Origin: Phyllobacterium sp. 21LDTY02-6
GTDB lineage: Bacteria > Pseudomonadota > Alphaproteobacteria > Rhizobiales > Rhizobiaceae
Direction: 5' to 3'
Assembly (NCBI RefSeq): GCF_023554255.2
Contig: NZ_JAMJWD020000002.1
Coordinates: forward strand, 861,435-925,434
DNA: 64,000 nt
The notes below the pieces were generated by a model, which saw nothing but the letters and a program-made list of their open reading frames with translations, was not told the DNA's origin and searched no databases. The position numbers were made by a program, and so were the translations under genes. The stretch's first letter is position 1. Each line of letters begins with the position of its first letter. Positions 40,232 through 50,387 of the stretch are shown one piece after another.

Positions 40232-41575
40232 ATGGCGCGCAAATATTTCGGCACAGATGGAATCCGCGGCAGAGCGAATTCCTATCCCATGACCCCCGAT
40301 ATCGCGATGAAAGTCGGCATGGCCGTCGGCCTCGCCTTCAAGCGAGGCGATTATCGCAATCGCGTGGTGATCGGCAAGGATACGCGGCTTTCCGGCTACA
40401 TGATCGAAAACGCGCTGGTCGCGGGCTTCACTTCGACGGGCATGGACGTATTCCTGCTCGGCCCGATCCCCACTCCGGCCGTCGCCATGCTGTGCCGCTC
40501 GCTGCGTGCCGATATCGGCGTGATGATCTCGGCCTCGCACAATCCTTTCAGCGACAATGGCATCAAGCTCTTCGGCCCGGACGGCTTCAAGCTTTCCGAT
40601 GAGATCGAGCTCGATATCGAGCGGCTGATGGATGAGGATCTGGGCGACCGGCTATCCGGTTCCGAGGCGCTCGGCCGCGCCAAACGCGTCGATGGCGACA
40701 TTTATCGCTATATCGAGTTCGCCAAGCGCACCATGCCGAAGAACATCTCGCTGAGCGGCCTGCGCATCGTTGTCGATTGCGCCAACGGCGCCGCCTACAA
40801 GGTGGCTCCCGCGGCGCTCTGGGAACTCGGCGCCGAAGTCGTCACCATCAATAACGAGCCGAACGGCACCAATATCAACGAGGATTGCGGCTCCACCCAT
40901 CCGCTCGGCCTCATCAAGAAGGTGCATGAGGTGCGGGCCGATATCGGCATCGCGCTGGACGGCGATGCGGACCGCGTGCTCATCGTCGACGAGAATGGCG
41001 CCGTGATCGACGGCGACCAGCTCATGGCGGTCATCGCGCAGTCTTGGCAGGAATCGGACCGCCTCGTCGGCGGCGGCGTGGTGGCGACGATCATGTCCAA
41101 TCTCGGCTTCGAGCGGTTCCTCGGCGATCGCGGCCTGACGCTGGCGCGCACCCAGGTGGGCGACCGCTACGTGGTCGAACACATGCGCAATCATGGCTTC
41201 AATGTCGGCGGCGAACAATCCGGCCATATCGTGCTTTCCGATTTCTCGACGACGGGCGACGGCCTGGTTTCGGCGCTGCAGATCCTTGCCGTCGTGCAGG
41301 AGCAGGGACGGCCGGTGAGCGAAGTTTGCCGCAAGTTCGACGCCGTGCCGCAACTGTTGAAGAACGTGCGTACGACCGGCAAGAAGCCGCTGGAGAACAA
41401 GCAGGTGAAGAGCGCCATCGACGAGGCGCGCAACAGGCTGGGCAATACCGGCCGCCTGGTCATCCGCCCCTCCGGCACCGAGCCGCTCATCAGGGTCATG
41501 GCCGAAGGCGACGACCGCAAGCTGGTCGAAACCGTCGTCAACGACATCATCTCGGTCATTTCATCGGCGGCTTGA
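40232..41575 (+). CDS. glmM: phosphoglucosamine mutase GlmM
   Basis: A 447-aa enzyme that interconverts glucosamine-6-phosphate and glucosamine-1-phosphate for peptidoglycan and LPS precursors. The phosphoserine loop is [12 protein letters not shown] with catalytic S102, the magnesium site is DGDADR, and the phosphate-binding loop is [12 protein letters not shown]. The family start [13 protein letters not shown] is at 40232; the open frame before it is not coding. Follows ftsH as in many alphaproteobacteria. Confidence 0.96.
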   Translation: MARKYFGTDGIRGRANSYPMTPDIAMKVGMAVGLAFKRGDYRNRVVIGKDTRLSGYMIENALVAGFTSTGMDVFLLGPIPTPAVAMLCRSLRADIGVMISASHNPFSDNGIKLFGPDGFKLSDEIELDIERLMDEDLGDRLSGSEALGRAKRVDGDIYRYIEFAKRTMPKNISLSGLRIVVDCANGAAYKVAPAALWELGAEVVTINNEPNGTNINEDCGSTHPLGLIKKVHEVRADIGIALDGDADRVLIVDENGAVIDGDQLMAVIAQSWQESDRLVGGGVVATIMSNLGFERFLGDRGLTLARTQVGDRYVVEHMRNHGFNVGGEQSGHIVLSDFSTTGDGLVSALQILAVVQEQGRPVSEVCRKFDAVPQLLKNVRTTGKKPLENKQVKSAIDEARNRLGNTGRLVIRPSGTEPLIRVMAEGDDRKLVETVVNDIISVISSAA

Positions 41576-41602
41576 TCGGCCCTGCCGACGAGAACATGCA
41601 AG

Positions 41603-41629
41603 GAGCCCCTCGCGGGGCTCTTTTTGTTT
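41603..41629 (+). terminator. terminator after glmM
   Basis: A 7-bp GC stem (GAGCCCC with GGGGCTC), TCGC loop and TTTTTGTTT tail, 27 bp past the glmM stop. Confidence 0.93.
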
Positions 41630-41796
41630 GGCTTGTCCTGAATAGCGCCAGGTTGCGCCACCATGCGGGCAATTTCCTTAACGGATATGGTGAACAAACA
41701 CGGTTAAGCGGGATTTAACTTTTTTCCTCGATAGTCGGCTGCAATCACCGGCTGCATCGCGTGCACCGGTCCATGGGCCTGACGAGGGAAACGGAA

Positions 41797-42567
41797 ATGA
41801 CGATCCTGACTAAATACAATGTACTGGCGGCCTTGGGCGCCTGTCTCCTTTCCGCTCCGGCCCTCGCGGCGGACATTCAGGAGGCGCCCGTCGTCGAGGT
41901 CCAGCAATTCGGCGGCTGGTATCTGCGCGGCGATATCGGCATGAGCAACCAGCGTCTCGACAAGCTCGACTATTCCGGCTTCGACGCGCCGGAAATCTTC
42001 GGCTGGCACAATGATGGCGATTTCGATGCCGGCATCACCGGCCAGATCGGCGTCGGCTACCAGTTCAATGACTGGCTGCGTGCGGACGTCACGGCGCAGT
42101 ATCGCGGCAAGACCGAATTCAGCGCGCTCGACTATTATTCGAACCCGAGCAATCCGGCGTTCGGATCGGGCACCAATGAATACAGCGCCAAGAAGTCCGA
42201 ATGGCTGTTCCTCGCCAATGCCTATGCCGATCTCGGCACCTATGCCGGCATCACGCCCTATATCGGCGCGGGTATCGGCGCCTCGCGCAATACGATCTCC
42301 GAATTCAGGGACGTCAACGTCCTCAATGCCGGCGGTGGCTATGCGGGCAGCAATTCCGAATGGAACCTTGCCTGGGCGCTTCATGCCGGTGTCGGCATCC
42401 AGGCCACCGAGCGGATGACCATCGATCTCGGCTACAGCTATGTCGATCTGGGCGATGCCAAGACGGGCACGTTCTACAATGACAATGGCTCGACGCGCGG
42501 CGAGCAGGTGACGTTCAAGGATATCACCTCGCATGATTTCAAGCTGGGCGTGCGCTACGCCTTCTAG
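41797..42567 (+). CDS. outer-membrane beta-barrel protein (Omp25/Omp31-like)
   Basis: A 256-aa outer-membrane protein. A signal peptide (1-25, ending ALAA-DI) is followed by an 8-strand barrel with alternating aromatic strands (GGWYLRGDIGMSN, ITGQIGVGYQFNDWLRADV) and a C-terminal phenylalanine (KLGVRYAF), the BAM recognition signal. Rhizobial relatives are porin-like or RopB/Omp25-type surface proteins. The gene stands alone between two terminators. Role in permeability or surface structure is inferred. Confidence 0.88.
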   Translation: MTILTKYNVLAALGACLLSAPALAADIQEAPVVEVQQFGGWYLRGDIGMSNQRLDKLDYSGFDAPEIFGWHNDGDFDAGITGQIGVGYQFNDWLRADVTAQYRGKTEFSALDYYSNPSNPAFGSGTNEYSAKKSEWLFLANAYADLGTYAGITPYIGAGIGASRNTISEFRDVNVLNAGGGYAGSNSEWNLAWALHAGVGIQATERMTIDLGYSYVDLGDAKTGTFYNDNGSTRGEQVTFKDITSHDFKLGVRYAF

Positions 42568-42591
42568 GCCGGTCGCACAGGCTTTATTTGG

Positions 42592-42621
42592 ATGGCGGGT
42601 CCCACGGGATCCGCCATTTTT
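42592..42621 (+). terminator. terminator after the outer-membrane protein gene
   Basis: ATGGCGG pairs with CCGCCAT around an inner CCC/GGG pairing, followed by TTTTTC. Read on the plus strand only. Confidence 0.85.
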
Positions 42622-42662
42622 CATGGGCGGCAGGGAAATCGTGTCGCCGCGGAACATATTTC

Positions 42663-42750
42663 TTGACTGTCAGCGACATTTCTCCTAATTCCCGCAGCGG
42701 GCCACCTTTCCCCAACGAAAGGCGTGCTATCTGAGAGGATAGGAGAAAAC
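42663..42750 (+). promoter_or_regulatory. serC promoter and serC-type leader RNA
   Basis: TTGACT (42663-42668) and CTAATT (42685-42690) with 16-bp spacing make a promoter. The leader then forms a CCTTTC/GAAAGG hairpin (about 42705-42722) and a CTATC/GATAG hairpin (about 42728-42743) whose 3' arm runs into the AGGAG ribosome site of serC. This matches the position and two-hairpin form of the serC RNA motif described upstream of serC in alphaproteobacteria. Translational control of serC is inferred; the ligand, if any, is unknown. Confidence 0.65.
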
Positions 42751-43929
42751 ATGACGACGCTTTCGAAGCCGGCATTGCGCCCGGCCAATCCCAATTTTTC
42801 ATCTGGCCCCTGCGCCAAACGTCCCGGCTGGTCGCTCGAAGCGCTTGCCGATGCGCCCCTCGGCCGCTCCCACCGCGCCAAGGTCGGCAAGGCAAAGCTC
42901 AAGCAAGCCATTGATCTGACACGTGAAGTTCTGCAGGTTCCGGCGGATTACCGCATCGGGATCGTTCCGGCTTCGGATACCGGCGCCGTCGAGATGGCGC
43001 TGTGGTCGCTGCTTGGCGAACGTGGTGTCGACATGGTCGCCTGGGAAAGCTTCGGCGCCGGCTGGGTGACGGATGTCGTCAAGCAGCTCAAGCTGGCCGA
43101 CACGCGGCTGATCGAGGCCGGCTATGGCGAATTGCCGGACCTTTCCTCCATCGATTTCGACCGCGACGTGGTCTTCACCTGGAACGGAACGACTTCCGGC
43201 GTGCGCGTGCCCGATGGCGATTTCATCCCGGCCGACCGCAAAGGCCTGACGATCTGCGACGCGACGTCGGCGGCCTTTGCGCAACGTCTCGACTTCGACA
43301 AGCTCGATGTCGTCACTTATTCCTGGCAGAAGGTGCTCGGGGGCGAGGGCGCCCATGGCATGCTCATCCTCAGCCCGCGCGCGGTAGAGCGCCTGCTCAC
43401 CTACAAGCCGGCCTGGCCCTTGCCGAAAATCTTCCGCCTGACATCGGGCGGCAAGCTGATCGAAGGCATCTTTGCCGGCGAGACCATCAATACGCCGTCG
43501 ATGCTCTGCGTCGAGGATTATCTGGACGCGCTCAACTGGGCCAAGTCCATCGGCGGCCTCGACGGGCTTGTCGCCCGGGCAGAGGCGAATTTCGCCGTGC
43601 TCGACGATTTCGTCGCGAAATCGACCTGGGCCGCCAATCTCGCCCGCGTGCCGGAGACCCGGTCCAACACGTCGGTGTGCCTGACGATCGCCGATCCCGA
43701 GATCGTCGCGCTCGATGCCGAGGCACAGGCCGGTTTCGCCAAGAACCTGGTCGCCCTGCTCGAGAAAGAGGGCGTCGCCTATGATATCGGCGCCTATCGC
43801 GACGCGCCTTCGGGCCTGCGCATCTGGGCCGGCGCCACGGTGGAGGCCTCCGATCTCGAGGCGTTGACGCTTTGGCTCGAATGGGCATTCCAGACGCAAA
43901 AAGCGGCGCTGCGGCAAGCGGCTGCCTGA
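42751..43929 (+). CDS. serC: phosphoserine aminotransferase
   Basis: A 392-aa PLP enzyme that makes phosphoserine from phosphohydroxypyruvate and glutamate. It is the alphaproteobacterial subtype: [14 protein letters not shown] start, [13 protein letters not shown], and the PLP lysine in [17 protein letters not shown]. The ATG at 42751 has an AGGAG site; an in-frame ATG at 42724 lies in the leader. It forms an operon with serA 67 bp downstream. Confidence 0.95.
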   Translation: MTTLSKPALRPANPNFSSGPCAKRPGWSLEALADAPLGRSHRAKVGKAKLKQAIDLTREVLQVPADYRIGIVPASDTGAVEMALWSLLGERGVDMVAWESFGAGWVTDVVKQLKLADTRLIEAGYGELPDLSSIDFDRDVVFTWNGTTSGVRVPDGDFIPADRKGLTICDATSAAFAQRLDFDKLDVVTYSWQKVLGGEGAHGMLILSPRAVERLLTYKPAWPLPKIFRLTSGGKLIEGIFAGETINTPSMLCVEDYLDALNWAKSIGGLDGLVARAEANFAVLDDFVAKSTWAANLARVPETRSNTSVCLTIADPEIVALDAEAQAGFAKNLVALLEKEGVAYDIGAYRDAPSGLRIWAGATVEASDLEALTLWLEWAFQTQKAALRQAAA

Positions 43930-43996
43930 CCAGGCGTGGCGGCAATGGCCGCCACCGACAAATCATCCCTTTCGATTTTCATGAATGGAGGCCTTC

Positions 43997-45592
43997 ATGG
44001 CACCGCGCGTACTCGTATCGGACAAACTTTCGCCCACTGCCGTGCAGATTTTCAAGGATCGCGGCGTCGAGGTCGATTACCTGCCGGATCTCGGCAAGGA
44101 CAAGGAGAAACTGCTCGAGGTCATCGGGCAATATGACGGATTGGCCATCCGCTCGGCCACCAAGGTCACGGAGAAGCTCATCGCCGCCGCGAAGAACCTC
44201 AAGGTGATCGGCCGCGCCGGCATCGGCGTCGACAATGTGGACATTCCCGCTGCATCGCGCCGCGGCATCATCGTCATGAACACGCCTTTCGGCAATTCCA
44301 TCACCACGGCCGAACATGCCATCGCGCTGATGTTCGCCGTTGCCCGGGAACTGCCGGAAGCCGATGCTTCGACGCGCGCCGGCAAGTGGGAGAAGAACCG
44401 CTTCATGGGTGTCGAGATCACCGGCAAGACGCTGGGCGTCATCGGCTGCGGCAATATCGGCTCCATCGTCGCTACCCGCGGCGTCGGCCTCAAGATGCAT
44501 GTGGTGGCGTTCGATCCCTTCCTTTCCGATCATCGCGCCGAGGAGCTCGGCGTCGAAAAGGTCGAGCTCGACGAACTCCTTGCCCGTGCCGATTTCATCA
44601 GCCTGCACACGCCGATGACCGACAAGACGCGCGGCATCATCAATGCCGAAGCCCTTGCCAAGATGAAGGACGGCGTGCGGATCATCAATTGCGCGCGTGG
44701 CGGCCTGATCGTCGAGAAGGACCTCGTGGCGGCACTGAAGTCGGGCAAGGTCGCCGGCGCCGGCATCGACGTGTTCGAGGTCGAGCCCGCGACGGAAAAC
44801 GAGCTTTTCCATCTGCCCAACGTGGTCTGCACGCCGCATCTCGGCGCATCGACCAGCGAGGCGCAGGAGAATGTCGCCCTGCAGGTTGCCGAGCAGATGT
44901 CGGACTACCTCATCAAGGGCGCCGTCTCCAATGCCATCAACATGCCTTCGATCACGGCGGAAGAGGCGCCCCGCCTCAAGCCTTTCGTCAAGCTCGCGGA
45001 AGTTCTCGGCGCATTCGTCGGCCAGGTCACGGAAGAGCCCATCGAGGAAGTCGAGGTCCTGTTCGACGGTTCGACGGCGGGCATGAACACCAGGGCACTG
45101 GTCAGCGCGGCGCTTGCCGGACTGATCCGGCCGCAGGTGGCGGACGTCAACATGGTGTCGGCGCCGATCATGGTGAAGGAGCGCGGCATCATCCTCTCCG
45201 AAGTGCGGCGCGACAAGTCGGGCGTGTTCGACGGCTATATCAAGCTCACGGTCAAGTCCGCTTCCCTGACGCGGGCCATAGCCGGCACCTGCTTCTCGGA
45301 TGGCAAGCCGCGCTTCATCCAGATCAAGGGCATCAACCTCGATGCGGAAGTCGGGCAGCACATGCTCTATACGACCAATAATGATACGCCGGGCATGATC
45401 GGCCTGCTTGGCACCATCTGCGGCAAGAACAATGTGAACATCGCAAACTTCGCGCTCGGCCGCGATCATCCGGGCGGCAATGCCATTGCCATGCTCTATC
45501 TCGACGAGCGCATCCCCGATCACGTCCTCGAGGAATTGCGGGTCAACAAGGTCATCGTTTCGGCAAAGCCGCTGGAATTCGACGTCGCCTGA
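43997..45592 (+). CDS. serA: D-3-phosphoglycerate dehydrogenase
   Basis: A 531-aa enzyme that starts serine synthesis. The N-terminal catalytic domain, the NAD fold (VIGCGNIGSIVATRG) and the catalytic R-E-H residues (INCARGGLIV, IDVFEVEP, CTPHLGAS) are followed by the allosteric substrate-binding domain (about 315-450) and a C-terminal ACT domain (about 455-531), so it is the long, serine-regulated type. MAPRVLVSDK at 43997 has a GGAGG site. Confidence 0.96.
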   Translation: MAPRVLVSDKLSPTAVQIFKDRGVEVDYLPDLGKDKEKLLEVIGQYDGLAIRSATKVTEKLIAAAKNLKVIGRAGIGVDNVDIPAASRRGIIVMNTPFGNSITTAEHAIALMFAVARELPEADASTRAGKWEKNRFMGVEITGKTLGVIGCGNIGSIVATRGVGLKMHVVAFDPFLSDHRAEELGVEKVELDELLARADFISLHTPMTDKTRGIINAEALAKMKDGVRIINCARGGLIVEKDLVAALKSGKVAGAGIDVFEVEPATENELFHLPNVVCTPHLGASTSEAQENVALQVAEQMSDYLIKGAVSNAINMPSITAEEAPRLKPFVKLAEVLGAFVGQVTEEPIEEVEVLFDGSTAGMNTRALVSAALAGLIRPQVADVNMVSAPIMVKERGIILSEVRRDKSGVFDGYIKLTVKSASLTRAIAGTCFSDGKPRFIQIKGINLDAEVGQHMLYTTNNDTPGMIGLLGTICGKNNVNIANFALGRDHPGGNAIAMLYLDERIPDHVLEELRVNKVIVSAKPLEFDVA

Positions 45593-45603
45593 CGGAGAGG
45601 GTG

Positions 45604-46119
45604 ATGTCGGCGGATAGCAATGCACTCCATTGGCGGAGGATGGCGGCGGGTGATCTCGCCGCCGTCAGCCGCATGGCCGCCATCATCCATACCGGCTTCT
45701 TCGAGGAAGACGCGATCTACAGCGAGCGCCTCGAACTCTATCCCGAAGGCTGCCATCTGCTGCAGGCGGCGTCGGGCGAGGCGCTCGGCTATGCCATAAC
45801 CCATCCCTGGCGCCTCTATTCCATGCCGGCGCTCAACAGCATGCTGGAGCGGCTGCCGACGACGCCGAGCACCTATTACCTGCACGACATCGCCCTGATG
45901 CCGGCGGCGCGCGGCACCGGCGCGGCGGGCAGGATCGTTTCGCTCCTGGCGGCTCATGCCGGCGAGCAGGGGTTCGATACGATGTCGCTGGTGGCGGTCA
46001 ATAATTCGGCCGGCTTCTGGCAGAAGCACGGCTTCGAGATCGACGACCGGCCCGAGCTCGAAGCGAAGCTCAGGACCTATTCGGACGATGCCCGGTTCAT
46101 GCTGCGGCGGCTTCGCTGA
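45604..46119 (+). CDS. GNAT-family N-acetyltransferase
   Basis: A 171-aa acetyltransferase-like protein. YYLHDIALMPAARGTGAAGR contains the acetyl-CoA loop, and SLVAVNNSAGFWQKHGFEI the C-terminal GNAT motif B. A GTG at 45601 is directly before the ATG; either may serve. It is 11 bp after serA and probably in the same transcript, though a link to serine metabolism is not shown. The substrate is unknown. Confidence 0.85.
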   Translation: MSADSNALHWRRMAAGDLAAVSRMAAIIHTGFFEEDAIYSERLELYPEGCHLLQAASGEALGYAITHPWRLYSMPALNSMLERLPTTPSTYYLHDIALMPAARGTGAAGRIVSLLAAHAGEQGFDTMSLVAVNNSAGFWQKHGFEIDDRPELEAKLRTYSDDARFMLRRLR

Positions 46120-46296
46120 CGCTTCGGCGGCTCAGTTGCGCGACCATTCGCGGCCCATGCCTCCGGATCATGGTTTTGCTTAACAATTTCCCCCCGAACT
46201 CAAAGAATGGTCGCACTTTTCCAATCCAGCCTGTATAGAAGCACCGCATTTACCGAAAAAATGCGCGATAAGAGGATGTGGCTCGAGGAGTTTTGA

Positions 46297-47589
46297 ATGG
46301 CTAATGTGGTTGTGATCGGCTCGCAGTGGGGCGATGAGGGCAAGGGCAAGATCGTCGACTGGCTTTCCGAGCGCGCCGATGTGATCGTTCGCTTCCAGGG
46401 CGGTCATAATGCCGGCCATACTCTGGTCGTCGACGGCGTCACCTACAAGCTCTCGCTGCTTCCCTCCGGCGTCGTGCGCCAGGGCAAGCTTTCGATCATC
46501 GGCAATGGCGTCGTATTCGATCCGCATGCGTTCATCGCCGAGAAAAGCCGCCTTGAGGCGCAGGGGGTGAAGGTCACGCCCGAAACGCTGAAAATCGCCG
46601 AGAACACCACGCTTATCCTGTCGATCCATGGCGAGCTCGACCGCCGCCGCGAGGCCTCCAATTCGGGCACGAAGATCGGCACGACCGGCCGCGGCATCGG
46701 CCCGGCCTATGAGGACAAGGTCGGCCGCCGCGCCATCCATGTGCTCGATCTGGCGGACCCCGAAACATTGCCCTCCAAGATCGAAAGGCTGCTTGCGCAC
46801 CACAATCCCCTGCGCCGCGGCCTCGGCATAGAAGAAGTCGATGCGGCGAAGCTGCTTGCGGAACTCAACGAGGCGGCGCCGCACATCCTGCCCTTCATGG
46901 ACCGCGTCTGGTATGTTCTCGACCAGAAGAAGCGGGCGGGCGAACGCATCCTGTTCGAGGGCGCGCAGGGCACGCTGCTCGACATAGACCATGGGACATA
47001 TCCCTTCGTCACCTCGTCGAACACCGTTGCCGGCCAGGCCTCCGCCGGCTCGGGCATCGGCCCGGGTTCGCTGCATTACGTGCTCGGCATCACCAAGGCC
47101 TATACCACGCGCGTCGGCGAAGGGCCGTTCCCGACGGAGCAGGACAACGAGGTCGGGCAGTTCCTCGGCGAGCGCGGCCATGAATTCGGCACGGTCACCG
47201 GCCGCAAGCGCCGCTGTGGCTGGTTCGATGCGGTGCTGGTGCGCCAGGCCGTCGCCAATAATGGCATCAGCGGCATTGCGCTGACAAAGCTCGATGTGCT
47301 GGACGGATTGAAGGAGATCAAGGTCTGCACCGGATATGAGCTCGATGGCGAGACCATCGATTATCTTCCGGCGGGCCAGGGCCAGCAGGCGCGGGTGAAA
47401 CCCATCTACACCACCATGGAAGGTTGGGAAGGCACCACTGCCGGCGCGCGCAGCTGGAGCGAATTGCCGGCGCAGGCCGTCAAATATGTCCGCTATGTCG
47501 AGGAACTGATCGGTGCGCCGATCGCGCTGCTTTCGACCAGTCCGGAGCGGGACGATACGATACTTGTTACTGACCCGTTTCATGATTAG
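46297..47589 (+). CDS. purA: adenylosuccinate synthetase
   Basis: A 430-aa GTP-dependent enzyme that commits IMP to AMP synthesis. The P-loop region [20 protein letters not shown] opens the protein, with the catalytic aspartate in GDEGKGK and histidine in [23 protein letters not shown] and [13 protein letters not shown] follow. Single gene with a GAGGAG site. A 177-bp gap upstream carries the promoter; no other feature was seen there. Confidence 0.96.
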   Translation: MANVVVIGSQWGDEGKGKIVDWLSERADVIVRFQGGHNAGHTLVVDGVTYKLSLLPSGVVRQGKLSIIGNGVVFDPHAFIAEKSRLEAQGVKVTPETLKIAENTTLILSIHGELDRRREASNSGTKIGTTGRGIGPAYEDKVGRRAIHVLDLADPETLPSKIERLLAHHNPLRRGLGIEEVDAAKLLAELNEAAPHILPFMDRVWYVLDQKKRAGERILFEGAQGTLLDIDHGTYPFVTSSNTVAGQASAGSGIGPGSLHYVLGITKAYTTRVGEGPFPTEQDNEVGQFLGERGHEFGTVTGRKRRCGWFDAVLVRQAVANNGISGIALTKLDVLDGLKEIKVCTGYELDGETIDYLPAGQGQQARVKPIYTTMEGWEGTTAGARSWSELPAQAVKYVRYVEELIGAPIALLSTSPERDDTILVTDPFHD

Positions 47590-47644
47590 ACTCGGGCGCG
47601 AGAATTACGAAGCAATCTCGCAGTAAAACCATAGGTTTGGGTGA

Positions 47645-49390
47645 ATGGCCGATTTCGTTGCAGTATTGAGAAAGACAATTGACGGTCTCGCGGATCCTAC
47701 GCCGGAGCTCCGGCAACGCGTATATGCCAAGGCTCGTGCAACGATTGAGCAGAAACTGGTCGCCCTCAATGCGTCCGAAGCGGTGGCTGCGCGGCAGACG
47801 CAGGCGCTGGACGATGCAATCGCCGAAGTCGAATCGAGCTTCGCACCGCCGCCGCCGGCGGCCGCCGCTCCCGAACCGGTCGAACCACCACCCGCACCCG
47901 CCGAGTCCCAACAGGGCCCCCAACCCGAGCCTCAACCCGAAACGGTAGCGTCCCAACCCCAGCCCCGGCCACTGCCGCCGACGCCCGTCGCTCCGCCGTC
48001 TTTCGTGGCACCCGCACCGTCTTCCGTGCCCGAGCCGGCTCCTTCGTCGGAAATGTCGGAGCTGCTGCGGGCGGAGAAGGGCGAGACAGGCTATGAGTTC
48101 GATCGCGAGGACGTGCCCGTAGAGGCTGCGCCGACCAGTTACGCGCCGTCCAACTACACGCCGGTGCAGTCGCAGCCGGACGCGCTGGAGGATTTTCTTA
48201 CCGGCCAGCGTCAGGCGGACAAGCGTGACGAACCGCAGGAAGACCAGCCCGTTTCGACGGGACCGCAGTGGCAGGACGATCTTGCCGACCACCGCGTGGA
48301 GGGCGAACCAGCCATCGCCGCTGATGGTGAAGACCGCAGCGACTACGGCGTTTATACGCGCAAACCACTCAAGCATCCGACGCAGCGCCGTTCGCTGACG
48401 CCGATCATCGCCGCCGCCGTCGTGCTGATAGCATTGGCCGGCCTGGGCTATGCCGGCTATGTCTGGCGCGATTCGCTCGTCGAGCGTGCGGGCGCGGCCA
48501 AGGATTATCTCGCCAGCCTCACTTCGTCGAGCGACGAGGGCGGGCAGCAGCCACCGGCAGCGCCCGCCGAACAGCAGGCCAGCCAGGAGCCGCAGCCGGC
48601 AACGCCGGGGCAGCCTGCGCCGACGAACGAGGCTTCGCCCGCGCCGGCAACGCCCGAGCCGCAGGCCGAGCCGAAATTGACGCAGCGCCTGCTGCCGGAT
48701 GGGCAGGAGGTCGATCCCGGCCGGGCCAATGACACGCCGTCGCTCGGCGAGGGCACGTCCGTAGCGACCTCGACGCCGGACCAGCCTGCCGCGCCGAACG
48801 AGCCGAACGCACAGGCACCGGCGGCATTGCCGATCGGCCAGAAGGCATTTTTCTACGAGGAGCGCTCGGGACAGGATGCGGGCACTGCCGAATCGGGCGG
48901 TGTCGTCTGGTCGGTCGTCCAGGAATCGCCGGGCAATGATCTGCCGCCGGAACCGGCCATCAAGGCGGAAGTCACGGTGCCGGAGCGTGGCATCAACCTG
49001 CGCATGATCATTCGCCGCAATGGCGACAAGACCCTGCCGGCCAGCCATCTGATCGAGATGATCTTCACCGTGCCCGAAGGCTTTGCCGGCGGCGCGATCG
49101 AAACCGTGTCGCGGATGACCTTCAAGGATACCGAACAGGCGCCGGGAAGCCCGCTCGTCGCCATTCCGGCAAAGATCGCCGACAATTTCTTCATCATCGC
49201 GATGAACGACGCAAAGACCGCGATCGACACCAACATGTCGCTGATGCGCCGGCAATCCTGGATCGACATCCCCATCGCCTACAAGACCGGCCGCCGTGCC
49301 CTGATCACGCTGGAGAAGGGCCTGCCGGGTGAAAAAGCCTTCGAGGAAGTGCTGCGATCCTGGGCCGCCAAATCTGCCGGCACACAATAA
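47645..49390 (+). CDS. proline-rich single-span membrane protein of unknown function
   Basis: A 581-aa protein I do not recognise as a named family. Residues 1-60 are a helical N-terminal domain (MADFVAVLRKTIDGLADPTP); 70-140 are proline/glutamine-rich; 235-265 hold one membrane helix (TPIIAAAVVLIALAGLGYAG); 280-395 are again P/A/Q-rich; residues 400-575 form a folded domain with GVVWSVVQESPGND and FTVPEGFAGGAIETVSR. Proteins of this layout recur in rhizobia next to purA and are sometimes mislabelled as CheA-like. The topology suggests an inner-membrane protein with a periplasmic C-terminal domain. A strong EF-P client by composition. Confidence 0.82.
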   Translation: MADFVAVLRKTIDGLADPTPELRQRVYAKARATIEQKLVALNASEAVAARQTQALDDAIAEVESSFAPPPPAAAAPEPVEPPPAPAESQQGPQPEPQPETVASQPQPRPLPPTPVAPPSFVAPAPSSVPEPAPSSEMSELLRAEKGETGYEFDREDVPVEAAPTSYAPSNYTPVQSQPDALEDFLTGQRQADKRDEPQEDQPVSTGPQWQDDLADHRVEGEPAIAADGEDRSDYGVYTRKPLKHPTQRRSLTPIIAAAVVLIALAGLGYAGYVWRDSLVERAGAAKDYLASLTSSSDEGGQQPPAAPAEQQASQEPQPATPGQPAPTNEASPAPATPEPQAEPKLTQRLLPDGQEVDPGRANDTPSLGEGTSVATSTPDQPAAPNEPNAQAPAALPIGQKAFFYEERSGQDAGTAESGGVVWSVVQESPGNDLPPEPAIKAEVTVPERGINLRMIIRRNGDKTLPASHLIEMIFTVPEGFAGGAIETVSRMTFKDTEQAPGSPLVAIPAKIADNFFIIAMNDAKTAIDTNMSLMRRQSWIDIPIAYKTGRRALITLEKGLPGEKAFEEVLRSWAAKSAGTQ

Positions 49391-49408
49391 TCTGCCGGCA
49401 CACAATAG
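49373..49408 (+). repeat. 18-bp tandem duplication across a stop codon
   Basis: TCTGCCGGCACACAATAA (49373-49390) is repeated at once as TCTGCCGGCACACAATAG (49391-49408). The unit is in frame and encodes SAGTQ-stop, so the end of the preceding protein is duplicated just after its own stop, with TAA in the first copy and TAG in the second. It looks like a recent slippage event. Confidence 0.9.
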
Positions 49409-49427
49409 TCGGCGGGAATAGATAACA

Positions 49428-49451
49428 AAAAGGCCGCATCCGCGGCCTTTT
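49428..49451. terminator. two-way terminator between the proline-rich gene and rpoH
   Basis: AAAAGGCCGC pairs with GCGGCCTTTT across an ATCC loop, with A-runs on the left and T-runs on the right, so it serves both converging genes. Confidence 0.92.
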
Positions 49452-49475
49452 CTTCATCATTCGAATTTCCGGTTC

Positions 49476-50387
49476 CTAGCGGGCGTCGGCCCCCGTGCTG
49501 ACGAGAGCCTTCTGCTGCTTCAGCGCGGCCGCCTTGACCGCGTCCTGCACCTTCTCGAACGCCCTGACCTCGATCTGGCGCACGCGCTCGCGGCTGATGC
49601 CGAACTCGGTCGAAAGGTCCTCGAGCGTCACCGGATCGTCCGACAGGCGCCGCGCCTGGAAGATGCGGCGTTCGCGGTCGTTCAGCGATGACATTGCGCC
49701 GGTCAGCATCTCGCGGCGGTTTTCGAGTTCGTCCTGCTCGATCAGCATGGTCTCGGCGCTGTCATGGTCGTCCACGAGCCAATCCTGCCAATCGCCGCCC
49801 GCTTCGCCATCCGACGAGCGGATGGGAGCATTGAGCGAGGCATCGCCGGACAGGCGGCGGTTCATCGAGATGACCTCGTCCTCCGAAACGCTCAGGCGCG
49901 TCGCGATTTCCTTGACCTGCTCAGGGTTCAGATCGCCGTCGTCCAGCGCCTGGATCTTGCTCTTGACCTTGCGCAGGTTGAAGAACAGGCGTTTCTGGTT
50001 GGCGGTCGTACCCATCTTGACCAGGCTCCAGGAGCGCAGCACATATTCCTGGATCGAAGCCTTGATCCACCACATTGCATAGGTCGCCAGACGGAAACCA
50101 CGCTCCGGTTCGAAGCGCTTGACCGCCTGCATCAGGCCGACATTGCCCTCGGAGATCACTTCGCCGATCGGCAGGCCATAGCCGCGATAGCCCATGGCGA
50201 TCTTGGCGACGAGCCGCAGATGGCTTGTCACCAGCTTGTGTGCCGCCTTGGCGTCGGTATGTTCCAGATACCGCTTGGCGAGCATGTACTCTTCCTGCGG
50301 TTCCAGCATGGGAAACTTACGGATTTCTTCCAGGTAGCGGGTAAGTCCACCGTCACCACTCAGGATAGTCGGAAGATTTTGGGCCAC
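49476..50387 (-). CDS. rpoH: heat-shock sigma factor RpoH
   Basis: A 303-aa sigma-32 protein. Regions 2 (EGNVGLMQAVKRFEPERGFR, YAMWWIKASIQEYVLRSW) and 4 (TLEDLSTEFGISRERVRQIE) are clear, and the RpoH box QKRLFFNLR, used for core binding and FtsH control, lies between. The start is GTG at 50387, set by a GAGGAGGGG site. Many rhizobia carry two rpoH genes; which one this is cannot be told. A tiny reading frame ends directly before the GTG. Confidence 0.95.
   Translation of the reverse strand: MAQNLPTILSGDGGLTRYLEEIRKFPMLEPQEEYMLAKRYLEHTDAKAAHKLVTSHLRLVAKIAMGYRGYGLPIGEVISEGNVGLMQAVKRFEPERGFRLATYAMWWIKASIQEYVLRSWSLVKMGTTANQKRLFFNLRKVKSKIQALDDGDLNPEQVKEIATRLSVSEDEVISMNRRLSGDASLNAPIRSSDGEAGGDWQDWLVDDHDSAETMLIEQDELENRREMLTGAMSSLNDRERRIFQARRLSDDPVTLEDLSTEFGISRERVRQIEVRAFEKVQDAVKAAALKQQKALVSTGADAR

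Noticed and set aside
43979-45625. Long open frame opposite serA (548 codons)
   Set aside because: Same type of antisense mirror frame; the serA reading has full family motifs. Similar frames opposite pstC, pstB, ftsH and glmM were dropped for the same reason.
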